Of a stretch of 64,000 bases of DNA, positions 11,300 to 20,622 are shown one piece after another; the stretch's first letter is position 1; every line of letters begins with the position of its first letter. The stretch covers positions 744,001 to 808,000 of the forward strand of contig NC_016462.1 in the NCBI RefSeq assembly GCF_000226115.1, read 5' to 3'. The stretch is from Thermothielavioides terrestris NRRL 8126 (taxonomy: Eukaryota > Ascomycota > Sordariomycetes > Sordariales > Chaetomiaceae). Made by a program: the position numbers and the translations under genes. Below the pieces are notes generated by a model that did not search any database, was not told the origin of the DNA, and was given only the letters and a program-made list of their open reading frames with translations.

Positions 11300-12407
11300 G
11301 TCGTAAGGGAACGGGGGTAGTGCGGGCAGAGAGATCACGCCCGCGAGCACTCGGCGGAAGTCGTAGGATTGCAGCCGCCAAAAGGCGGTTGAATTGTGAT
11401 GCTTATCTCGCCGCGACTCGCGTGATGCGGCCAACGGGTTGGCTGCGGCGCTAAAGCCGGACTGTCGGTAGTCGCAAGAAACCAAAGTGTGCTGTGCGGG
11501 CGGATCCAGCGTGGTCAACGAGATGCAGCGGAGTTTGCACACTCCACCGCATTGCTGGGTCGGGACGGCGTTCGCTGACGGGCGGTTGGGACGGCGACGT
11601 GGCAGACGCTTTTTATTAGGTATTGACAGGGAAAGCGCGGGAATGCGGTTCGCGGGCGGATAGGTCGAGCTGTTGTGTGATGGGCTGTGCGAAGAAATTT
11701 CGGCTGCAGCGGGAGGCCAGGGGCCAACGAGACGCGCTCCCACTCCTTGCAAGTCAGCATGTGACACGGAGGCCTGAGAGCGCCCGACCGACGGACAATC
11801 CTTGACCCCGTCGGTTCGTCCTCCCCGAAATGGTTGCTCCGGCGGTTAAAATGGACACGGAAACGAAGTAGTGTTTGAACTCAAAGCCGCCCAGAATATA
11901 GTGGCTGCGAGGTTGTTGTGCTGTGAGAAGGTCGTTGTCGTGTGGATGCCTGCTTTCAGATCAGTACTTGCGTCATCGTAAGTAAAGTTACGCTCAGTAC
12001 TCGCTGTCTCTGGTTCCTCTGCACATCCGCCACCCAAACACCGGGTTTTCGTTGGAATTAGATGATAAGATGGGTTCTCGAACGCATATTACGATGGTGA
12101 CTAACCACCTAAGTATTTCGTACATGACTCTGGTCGGTGACTCGGTATCTGCTCTTTAGCTTTCTGGTCTTACCTGTGTATCGACCATTTTTTCCGCCAA
12201 GCATCAAAACTCTCGAGGCCGAAAGCGCCTCGTGGGCTTGCAAACATCAAGCCAACCGCACGCTTTCCATAGTGCTCAAACCTAATTCATGACATCCAAT
12301 CCATATCAGACCTTGAGTACGGATTAACTCCTTCGAGATCTGCAGCGTATCGGCAGGGTTCTCCACGGCACGGCCAATGATGCGACTGTCGGTGAAGATC
12401 TCATAGT
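11300..12407. other. Intergenic between DGK1 promoter and Mutator-like element
   Basis: This holds the DGK1 upstream region (minus strand) and then about 500 bp of more A+T-rich DNA leading to the transposon. I see no coding sequence. Confidence 0.45.
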
Positions 12408-12416
12408 CATTACCAC

Positions 12417-12603
12417 CGACTTTTTTAAGAGCCGGGCTTTTGGGACTGTAGGCACTGGGCCCGCGGGACTGTACCACGTGATTCTGCCCCAATTATTTCC
12501 CAATTCGCCCGCCACACTTAGATCCATCTGCCCACCACACTTAGATCCATCATCTGCCCACTACAACTCTGGCTCTCTGGCTCTCTCTGGCGCAGGCTAA
12601 ATG
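12417..12603 (+). repeat. Left terminal inverted repeat of Mutator-like element
   Basis: It starts CGACTTTTTTAAGAGCC and runs to about GGCTAAAT. Relative to the right copy it has scattered substitutions and small indels, so the element is not very young. Confidence 0.75.
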
Positions 12604-12671
12604 GCTCAAAAATGCAATAAAATCCAGAGAGCTCAATCTTGTTTTTTTTCTGACTAAGCAAGTGGCCATGA

Positions 12672-12932
12672 CTAAGCTGTATTACCGCCCGCCAGCGCCT
12701 TGCTCACCCACCCGTGCCCTGCCTGTGCCTTGCGCCCTGCCGCCCTGCTTCTGCCCGTACTGCTTGCCTGTGTAGGTGCCTGTGTAGGTGCCTGTGTAGG
12801 TGCCTGCGTGGGTGCTTGCGTGGGTGCTTCTGTGGGTGCCTGGGTTACCGGTTGGCTGTTGGGAATGACGTCCTCGCGGTCCAACTCGCTCAGGTCGATG
12901 CCCTCCCATTGAGACGCATTCCAGCGTATCAA
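12672..12932 (-). other. Repeat-encoding ORF inside the Mutator-like element
   Basis: An 86-codon frame starting MIRWNASQWEGIDLSELDRE and containing a run of Ala-Pro-Thr-Gln units. The run is encoded by a 12-bp tandem repeat (consensus on the plus strand GTGTAGGTGCCT, drifting to GCGTGGGTGCTT) at about 12766-12842. It may be a captured host-gene fragment or an element-specific ORF; I recognise no family and see no proof of expression. Confidence 0.35.
12766..12842. repeat. 12-bp tandem repeat, about six copies
   Basis: Three near-identical copies of GTGTAGGTGCCT are followed by diverged GCGTGGGTGCTT and CTGTGGGTGCCT copies, inside the core of the Mutator-like element. The unit is a multiple of three, so the reading frame survives copy-number change. 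Confidence 0.8.
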
Positions 12933-13000
12933 CGGCTATAATCCTGTCAACCGCGACGGCTGTGACCCTAGCACAATTGGCGCCGTCGACCGTGGTGCCG

Positions 13001-13184
13001 ATTTAGCCTATGCCAAAGAGAGCCAGAGAGCCAGAGTGCAGTAGGCGGATGGACCTACTGTGTAAGTGTGGTGGGCAGAAAGATCTTAGTGTGGCGGACG
13101 AATTGGGAAATAAGTGGGGGCAGAATCACGTGGTACAGTCCCGCGGGCCCAGTGCCTACAGTCCCAAAAGCCCGGCTCTTTTTT
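13001..13184 (-). repeat. Right terminal inverted repeat of Mutator-like element (split)
   Basis: Reverse complement of the left repeat. Its last few bases (13635-13643) are separated from the rest by the nested MITE. Removing the MITE and one TA rejoins the end as a T6A6 tract followed by GTCG. Confidence 0.75.
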
Positions 13185-13185
13185 A

Positions 13186-13632
13186 AAATGACAACCCCCT
13201 TTTTTTTAGAATGACAACCCCGAGGGGTGGCCCGTGCGTCTCCCACCAAAATCTTGCACCGCGCATCACCACACGGCAGACGTCGTGAAGCTCAATGTAG
13301 CCTCTTATCGATAAGGCAGCGCCACGTGACTTGCGGCCTGCACAATATAGGTAGGCGGTCAAGACAGGCAGTATTCCAGGCTTATATCCTTGGTACTGTG
13401 CTGTGCAAGGCTGATTCTACTGCATCTTTAAGCTTTTTAGCCAGTTCCACGTTTTCCACTGAATCTGCATTCTCTCGGCTCTTCAACAACGTTAGGAACA
13501 TCGTCGATTTGCAGCGATTCTTGTGGCGATACACTGCTGAGGCGTGTTGGTGACATGCGCTGCAAAACCTGGTGGGAGACGCACGGGCCACCCCTCGGGG
13601 TTGTCATTCTAAAAAAAAGGGGGTTGTCATTT
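13186..13632. mobile_element. Tc1/mariner-type MITE nested in the Mutator-like element
   Basis: A 447-bp element flanked on both sides by TA (13184-13185 and 13633-13634). The inverted repeats start AAATGACAACCCCC and are identical for about 62 bp (through ...GTGCGTCTCCCACCA), then diverge. Each repeat contains two copies of an ATGACAACCCC subrepeat separated by T8. TA duplication and size indicate a non-autonomous Tc1/mariner/pogo derivative. Near-identity of the ends suggests recent movement. The core has a 69-codon minus-strand frame (13382-13591) and a perfect CTTATCGATAAG palindrome at 13304-13315. Confidence 0.85.
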
Positions 13633-13865
13633 TAAAAAAGTCGCATTACCACCCTTCAAAGTCTTTTCAGGAATGTATCAAACCCCAGAACGGGGCACTC
13701 GATGGTCGAACCATTTGGTGACTCAAGGTTAATGTTTGCAAACGGCTGCGAGTCACTCAAGCCCCTGACGCACAGTACACGGTGGGGTTAATTACGGCTT
13801 TTGCTTGGTTCTGGGGGTGCCTGGTAATTTTCAGGCCGTCATCGTTGACCCTCGTGGAACCCATG

Positions 13866-13885
13866 CTTATCGATTAAGCGATAAG
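13866..13885. promoter_or_regulatory. Inverted pair of GATA-factor motifs upstream of SPB4
   Basis: CTTATCG (13866-13872) and CGATAAG (13879-13885) form an inverted pair about 105-125 bp before the SPB4 ATG. HGATAR is the core recognised by fungal GATA factors. Function is inferred only from the motif. Confidence 0.3.
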
Positions 13886-13989
13886 ACCCAGCGCAACACT
13901 TTTTTGGCTGCTTTGAGATGCAGTGCTGCTTGGATCGCATCGATTTGAGGGGCTCTCGACCACGCGCCGGTGCGTTAGCGACCTACCCA

Positions 13990-15974
13990 ATGTCGCCAGA
14001 ACAAGCTCGCGCCCGGAAACCACCCAGGTCGTGGGACGCTTTTACGCCGAGCCTGGCGCCATGGATCCTCGACTACCTCTCTTCGATGGGCTTCGAACAG
14101 CCGACACCGGTGCAGAAATCCTGCCTCGAGATCTTCCGCGGGAACAAGGACGTCGTGGTGGAGGCGGTCACCGGTAGTGGGAAGACGCTTGCTTTTCTCA
14201 TTCCCGTGGTTGAGGTACAACTAGGCGCTTAATATCTAACGAAGGAGGTGCATGGACGGCTTGCTGATCGAGCTGGTCGTAGAAACTTCTGCGCTGCGAC
14301 GAGCCCGCCAAACGGCACCACGTGCAGGGCATCATCATCTCGCCGACTCGAGAACTCACGTCGCAGATCTACAACGTGCTGGTATCTCTCATCAAGTTCC
14401 ATGGCCCGTCCGCCGACCTTCTACCCTACGCCAAAAGCGACGAGAAGCGTCCTGCTACGACGGAGCCCGTGATCGTCCCACAGCTCCTGGTTGGAGGCAC
14501 AACAAAAGCTGCCGAGGACCTGAGGACGTTCTTGCGGCTATCGCCCAACCTTCTCATTGGCACACCCGGGCGTCTTGCAGAGCTCTTGTCAAGCCCCTAT
14601 GTCAAGGCGCCGTCATCCTCGTTCGAGGTCCTGGTCATGGACGAAGCCGACCGCCTGCTCGATCTCGGCTTCTCCCAGGAGCTTACGCGGATCTTGGGCT
14701 ACCTACCCAAACAACGTCGGACGGGCTTGTTCAGCGCCTCGCTCAGCGAAGCCGTGGAGAGGCTTATTACCGTTGGCCTCCTATACCCTCATAAGATCAC
14801 AGTGCGAGTAAAGAGCTTAAAAGACGGCGGCGTCATCCAGGAGCGCAAGACGCCGATGTCACTGCAGATGTCATACCTCGTCACGCCAGCAAGCCAGAAG
14901 ATCCCCGCATTGTGCCAGCTCCTAGAAAAGCTCGAGCCTCGGCCGTCTCGCTCAATCATCTTCTTCTCCACCTGCCTCGCCGTCAAATACTTCGCCCGCG
15001 TGCTGCATGGCATCCTCCCAGCAGGCTTCTCCATCCTCTCTCTCCACGGCAAGCTCGAGCCCCAAGTGCGCGAAAAGAACTTCGAGCGCTTCGTCAACGC
15101 CACCTCCCCCACGATCCTCCTCACAACCGACATCGCCGCCCGCGGGCTCGACATCCCTCAAGTCGACCTCGTCGTTCAGCACGACCCACCCACCGACACC
15201 AAGGTCTTCATCCACCGCTGCGGGCGCGCCGGACGCGCCGGCCGCCGGGGTCTCGCCGTCGTCCTGCTGCAGCCCGGCCGCGAGGAGGGCTATGTGCAGC
15301 TGCTGGAAGTGCGCCAGACGCCCATCACGCCGCTCTCCAAGCCGGCCATCTCGGTCTCCGCCGCGGAGGCCGAGGCAGTGTCCGCCAAGATCCGCGCCCA
15401 GGCCCAGGCCGACCGGGAGGTCTTCCAGCTCGCGCAGCGCGCCTTCGTCAGCTGGGCGCGCAGCTACATCGAGCACCAGGCCACGTCCATCTTCCGGGTC
15501 GCCGACCTCGACTGGGCCGACCTCGCCCGCGGCTACGGCCTGCTCGAGCTGCCCAAGATGCCCGAGGTCAAGGGCCTCGACCGCTCGCTCGGCCTGGGCA
15601 TCGACACGGAGAGCATCCCGTTCCGGGACGCGGCGCGCGAGAGGAAGCGGCTGGAGGAGCTGGCGCGGTGGAAGGCCGAGCGCGCCGAGCGGCAGGCGGC
15701 GGCTGCGGACGGCGGCGCTTCGGCTCCGTCGCTGAAGAGGAAGAAGAACGAGGCGTGGAGCGGCAAGCATGAGCAGGAGGACCTGAGGGCCGCGCGCCGG
15801 GAGAAGAGGCGCAAGAAGAGGGAGGCGCAGCGGCTGGGGCGGATGACGGAGAAGGAGAGGGAGGAGCAGCGGAAGCTGGAGGAACTGATCGGCGAGGTGC
15901 GGAGGAGGAATGAGTTGGGGGCGAGCGAAAAGGGCGGCGGGGCTGGCGACGAGTTCGAAGGGTTTGATGATTAG
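13990..15974 (+). CDS. SPB4: ATP-dependent rRNA helicase SPB4 (DEAD-box)
   Basis: Two exons, 13990-14214 and 14283-15974 (68-bp intron, GTACAA donor, CTGAT branch, TAG acceptor), give 638 residues. Start [18 protein letters not shown]. In order: Q-motif region around [10 protein letters not shown] (33-42), Walker A AVTGSGKT (59-66), PTREL (96-100), TPGRL, the DEAD box in [13 protein letters not shown], motif III as FSASLSE, then [13 protein letters not shown] and the [11 protein letters not shown] arginine-finger motif. The C-terminus is a long basic/acidic coiled tail ([19 protein letters not shown]). Spb4 is needed for 60S subunit assembly and 27S pre-rRNA processing in the nucleolus. SAS instead of SAT in motif III looks like a lineage trait of filamentous-fungal Spb4 rather than a defect. 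Confidence 0.93.
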
Positions 15975-17846
15975 AGGGAGAGGTCTACGCACGTATATAT
16001 CACACAATAGATACCCCAGCTCAGGATTCTGTTCGCATTCTTCGGGGCTTGGCTCTTCGTCAAACGATGCTCAACGTGCATGCGTTGTGACTTACCGCGT
16101 CTCTGCGAGACATGCCACTTTGCTGTGTACCTTGCCGATTTCTGATGTGGCTGGGAAGCAAGGGATTCGTCGTCCATCACCACATGGGTTGGTTGCATCT
16201 CGATGACCTATGCATGTAAGTGATCCGTTGACGAGTAGTAAGGGTGTCAAGATAATGTTGCCAGTTGCTGTGGGTAGAGCCTTTTAAGCTTCAGTCTATT
16301 TCCAGGATCGAATGAAGCCGCAAGCGGTGTCCTCATTAGAGGAACACCTAGTTGACCCCTGTGTTGCGTCGTTTCGCCTTGCAGTTCGGTCGACGAGATC
16401 CTCGGTCGTGCTCAATTCCCATGTTCATTCAATAGTCGTTGACGAACCGCGGACTGCTACTAACCCGCGAGAGTTCTACTGCAGGGCAAACTAATATAAA
16501 CAGGGAGGAAGCTGACGATAACTGGATGCGACAGTAAGTTACGCCGGTCCTGCAGATACAAAAAAGTCCTCCTCTCAACGTCAGTAGGAACGCTGAGGCA
16601 TCGCCTGAGCTCTCAGGCCTCCTTTCCGCCAACAAGAACAACCCAACCCAACTTCCAGCCCAGAATGTTAGTACTGCAATACGAACGTACGGAACGGAGT
16701 ACTGTGCACAAACACCGCGACTTGGCCATCCGGATGGCCCGTCCCGAACTCCGGCAACAGCTCCAACCCTATCAGTTAGTTCGTGTACTTCCGGATGTGG
16801 ACAGCACACGCCTGCACCGCTCGCGGCCTCGGGCCTGGCGATCATCCCGTCGAGGCTGCAAGCCTCCTGTCGTGTACCAAGGCAGTTACTTTGTGGCGGC
16901 ACGGGGAGGGCGCAGACCTGTCCTAACATGCCTCATGTGCACGAAGCATGACAAGCATGGCCATGATGATCCAGAACATCAGCTAGCTGCTTGACGATCA
17001 GCTCAAGAATGCTGGCTGACTGTCTGAGTAGGAGGGGAAAGATGTCCTGGAGGCGGGCTGGTCTGGTGAGGATGGCGTTTTAAGAGACAAAAGGGTCCTA
17101 AACTCTCTATGACAAACCAAGATGGGATCTCAGGAAACGTGGTCTGTCTGCATGGTCCAATAATGCCGGTCCCGGTCTCGGTGCAATGTGTTTACGTGCC
17201 CGCCGGCCGTGAACACTGTCACTGACTTTTAGTGCTTGGTCTGGCTAGCAGTCGGGAAAATATCTCATATGTCTACAGTGCTGTTATTGTCACTGTTGCT
17301 GTTATAGCTGTAGCTGCTACTGCTGTTCTTTCTGCTGTGCCTGTTTTTCCTGCCGCAGGAGGGAAGAAGAGAGTGAACTGGAGACGGGACAAATACCACC
17401 TTTCTTTCCCTGCTCGACTTGGCCGCTTCTTCCCGAGGTGTGCGAGGTACCAACGCCTTCTATTTAGACGTCCGGCTGCAGTCGGGGTGGATATGATGCT
17501 TCGTCCTAATGGGTTATGTAGCATTGGAGCAAGTGAGTTGGATCCCGAATATTGAGTGAGATGACTTGCGAAGTGAGCAGGCGATGCAAAAAACAATGGC
17601 CCCAACCCGACGGAAAAGGGACATGCAGGATGGGCTGGTTTCCGAGAGGCGCACAATGCAGGTCCCGCGCAGAACTCGCGAAAACAGGAATTGGCCCTTG
17701 TCTAAGGCCAAGGCCACTTGAGTGGTAAGTTCTCCGCGTCTTCAAGGATCAATACAACGGAGGAAGTAAATTCACACGTTTTCGATTGCGACTCGAGCCT
17801 GCTCTCCCATTATCGAAGGCGTTCCTCAAATGTTGACGTACAACTT
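15975..17846. other. 1.9-kb intergenic region before tRNA-Met
   Basis: No frame here carries a recognisable domain. There is a (CTG/TGTT)-like low-complexity patch at about 17278-17345. The downstream part flanks the tRNA gene. Nothing further is supported. Confidence 0.45.
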
Positions 17847-17949
17847 GGGAGCTTAGCTCAGTTGGCTAGAGTGTGGGTCTCATATAACATATGAGTCGGT
17901 CTCAGGCCGTCCCATCCCAAGGTCGTGAGTTCGAGCCTCACAGTTCCCA
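17847..17949 (+). tRNA. tRNA-Met (CAT), elongator type, with intron
   Basis: Acceptor stem GGGAGCT (17847-17853) pairs with AGTTCCC (17942-17948), with discriminator A at 17949. D arm TAGCTCAGTTGGCTAGAG; anticodon loop CTCATA with CAT at 17881-17883. A 29-nt intron at 17885-17913 follows position 37, the canonical site, and the 3' half resumes ATCCCAAGG. The T arm GTGAGTTCGAGCCTCAC supplies the B box. The GGTCGTGAG element and the U31/U39 arrangement match eukaryotic elongator tRNA-Met rather than initiator. Confidence 0.92.
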
Positions 17950-18749
17950 ACCTTTTGCGGGCACCCGTTCTGTGGAACGAGCTTTTTGCGGCGCGCCCAG
18001 CTAAATCGGGGTGATGGTAACGTTAATCCTTACTCCAACGGGACAACCTCCAAGTGCCAGAAGAGAGGGCCTGGTTCTTTTGGAAGTTAATGTGAGAGGC
18101 TCCGGCTTGCTGGTCGACATCATCGGTTGCCGGTTCTGTGATGTCGCCACACCTGAATGGTGCCCCGTTCGACATCAGAGTGTGACGGAAACTCCGTCCA
18201 TGTTGCAATGTGCGTACGGAATGTCACTGGTCAATGATCCTTTGGCTCCTCAAGCTTCCGTTCCTGGAAATGAAGCTTGGTCCACCCTGGTTCTTCTTCA
18301 AACACCGAATCCAGGAAAAGGGGTCGATGTTGATCATGTGGGGAGGCCAAGGCAACTCGTCCAGCATGACTCGGTCTCAGGTATACAAGAATAGTTTATC
18401 TCACACTTATGGACATAAAACTCCGTCGCCGGTAGTGTCGAGGCTCGTTCAGAACAGAACCGCCTAGCTCGAGTCCCAGAACCACAATATCTACTAGTAC
18501 TAAAGTACACGAGTTATACCACAACATCCTGGGGCGACTCTGCCCGGCATCTCATGCCCGCTCTATTCCGTGCACTAACTCTCCTCGAATCAGTTCAGCT
18601 CAAACAACCTGGAAACCCAGCCGTCTAGGAAATGAAGCCAACGATCAAGCGAGCCCGGAAGCTGAAAGCCGGTGCCGGGGGGAGCTCCAAATCTGGAACC
18701 GCGCCAACCTAGCGCCCCACTGGCCAGCGCGACAAAGCACCCACAGCTG
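17950..18749. other. Intergenic between tRNA-Met and MITE-like element
   Basis: This contains a 127-codon plus-strand frame (18011-18394) without a known domain. I do not consider it a supported gene. Confidence 0.4.
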
Positions 18750-19173
18750 ATGGCTAAAGAGGTCCCGCCAAGACTAATTTCGGCCAATTGTCGGCAATGT
18801 TTTTACAACGTTTTTACGCAACCCCGATCGCCAAGGCGTTTTCGCTATCGCCAAGGGGTTTGCACTATCGCCACGGGTTAGCCACGGGTTAGTTCGCCAG
18901 GGGTGCGGGGGGCGGCGCTAGCCCCCGCTAGTTAGGGTGAGGGTTATAGTTAGGGTGAAGGTCAAGGTTAGGGTGAGGGTTAACTTCGTTTTCTTTTTTT
19001 TCGATTTGGTTGAGGTTTCGTAAAGTTGTTGCAACGAGTCTTTGCGATTGTTCGTTGTTGATATTGCTCGAAGTCGTCGTAGCCCCGTCGTAGCCCTGCT
19101 CACCCCGTAGCGATTGTAAATACTTGTAAGCGGCAGTCTCCGAAATTAGTCTTGGCGGGACCTCTTTAGCCAT
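18750..19173. mobile_element. MITE-like element with 34-bp inverted repeats and telomere-like core
   Basis: The ends 18750-18783 and 19140-19173 are perfect 34-bp inverted repeats starting ATGGCTAAAGAGGTCCCGCC. The 424-bp body contains, in order, diverged TATCGCCAAGG/CACGGGTTAG subrepeats (about 18826-18905), a run of GTTAGGGTGAGGGTTA-type units (18927-18985), and A+T-rich DNA. A convincing target duplication is not visible, so the superfamily is unassigned. Each repeat encodes MAKEVPPRLIS when read inward; this is a consequence of the symmetry. Confidence 0.65.
18927..18985 (+). repeat. Interstitial telomere-like repeats (TTAGGG/TGAGGG variants)
   Basis: GTTAGGGTGAGGGTTA-type units occur in imperfect tandem, including AGTTAGGGTGAAGG and AGGTTAGGGTGAGGGTTA. 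The canonical fungal telomere unit is TTAGGG. Here it is degenerate and inside an inverted-repeat element, so it is not a chromosome end. Confidence 0.7.
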
Positions 19174-20622
19174 AACCCAACCACACCCAGCGACCAGGCC
19201 CTCCTTCCGGACCTGGCTCCGGGCAACGGCCGGGTTTAGTTAGGCGAGGCATTCAAGATTGCTGGCGTAACTTGGCAGAGAGACGCAGGCCAAGAATGAG
19301 CCAGACTGAGGTACTGGGACCCAGGATTGAAAAGATGGGCGTGAAGCCGGTTTTCCCTTCTTTCCTCATCAAGGGTACGCTACTGCAGAGTGAACGTGCA
19401 GGGGTGCAAATCTCGACTCCAGCCACCAGCTCCAATGTGGATGAAGAACTCAGACCAGCCAGCCTCCATCCGCTTACTAACCGTGAACTAACCCTGTGTT
19501 GATGTTATAAAAGTGAACTCGTCACCCGACGGAATTACCAGGGGGCTCCAGCAAGCCCCACCTGGTGGGATGCGCTAAGCAGGCTCGAACCGTGCGCGCG
19601 GGACGGAATACGGAGTCCACTCGTTTGCACGGTTTGCGCCGTGATGATGATTTTGTGCGCCCTTCTTTGATGGTGGTTTCTGCATCCGATCTCTTCGCTC
19701 GTCTCGAGTCAACTACTGTGTAGTCTCTTGTTTGTCCCTGTCCCTGAGAAAAAGGAAGTTAGAGTGGTATTGTCCAATGGCTATGTCCGGCACCAGTCCC
19801 CAAGGGCCAGCCACCAACTTAAATCCGCAATGCAATAACTTTAGTGAACTGCACTGCAGCAGAACCCGGTTGTCCTCCCGCATTGACTTGGGCCCACCCG
19901 CAAATTTCCTGCCGACCAACATGTTCATACCAGGTAGCCTTATTATTCATTCTCACGCGCTGATGACTGAGCTGGGCTGACGGCCCTGCTTGTGCACTTT
20001 GGTGACCAAGCTCGAGCCGGGGTTCTTGCTTCTCCCAGGATTCCCCACCTGCCCGCCGATCGAATGGCTGCTGCTCCTGCTCTCTGGTTGGAATTGGACT
20101 TGGCTTGTCTGCTCTCAACGCCTTCTTCACACGGCTTCGAGGCGAATCAGAACAGTACCTCGGTCTCTCGCTCTCGCTGATTGACCAGTGAAACCACCTG
20201 TCGCGACTTTTTTCCTCTGCTTCCGTGTGTTTGCAACCACCACACAGGACATGTAAATCGCTTCATGGCGCGCACCCGCACCCGCACCCGTAGGTGACTC
20301 CATTCCACGCTAACCCGTTTTCTTCCTCTGCTCGGCCGCTCCCCCCTCCCGTGTCCCGTCCGCCCGTCTCTCCCGCCCGCAGCTCCCCGTGCACGGCTCT
20401 GGGTAAACACAGGCCGCTGGGCTCGCGCTCCCTCCTCACCTCAACCGCAGCATCCACCCATGACCCCGCCACATGTGGTCGCTCGCGAGTCTATGCGAGG
20501 ACGAACGCGCCCCTGTTGACTCTGAAATGTCTTCAATTGCAGGCCTTTCCACCGTCGGCAGCAGGATTCGGAGCAGGTAGCCGCCCGCTCACTGCCCGAT
20601 CGGTAGGACCGGTTCCCCCACA
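19174..20622. other. Intergenic, LTE1 upstream region
   Basis: 1.45 kb with no recognised gene. The last few hundred bases are C/T-rich (about 20330-20470). A possible 5'-UTR intron end, TTCAATTGCAG, lies near 20531-20541. Confidence 0.4.

Larger units (their letters stand above)
12408..13652. mobile_element. Mutator-like non-autonomous element with 9-bp target duplication
   Basis: The element body is 12417-13643. It is bounded by the direct repeat CATTACCAC (12408-12416 and 13644-13652). The ends are long inverted repeats: 12417 to about 12603 on the left, and about 13001-13184 continued by 13635-13643 on the right. They share blocks such as GAGCCGGGCTTTTGGGACTG, GGCACTGGGCCCGCGGGACT, TACCACGTGATTCTGCCCC and CTCTGGCTCTCTGGCTCTC. 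Terminal inverted repeats of ~190 bp and a 9-bp duplication are hallmarks of the Mutator superfamily. The right repeat is interrupted by a second element (13186-13632). The ~400-bp core has no transposase, so the element is non-autonomous. Confidence 0.8.

Noticed and set aside
11300..11767. 156-residue N-terminal extension of DGK1
   Set aside because: The open frame continues by chance into the promoter; the ATG at 11299 starts a normal Ser/Arg-rich fungal N-terminus.
14952..16007. 351-codon minus-strand ORF opposite SPB4
   Set aside because: Leu/Arg-rich antisense shadow of the helicase; no domain.
18011..18394. 127-codon ORF next to tRNA-Met
   Set aside because: No domain and no splice-compatible continuation; length is within chance in this base composition.
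18927..18985. Chromosome end or telomere
   Set aside because: The repeats are degenerate, short, inside an inverted-repeat element and surrounded by genes on both sides.
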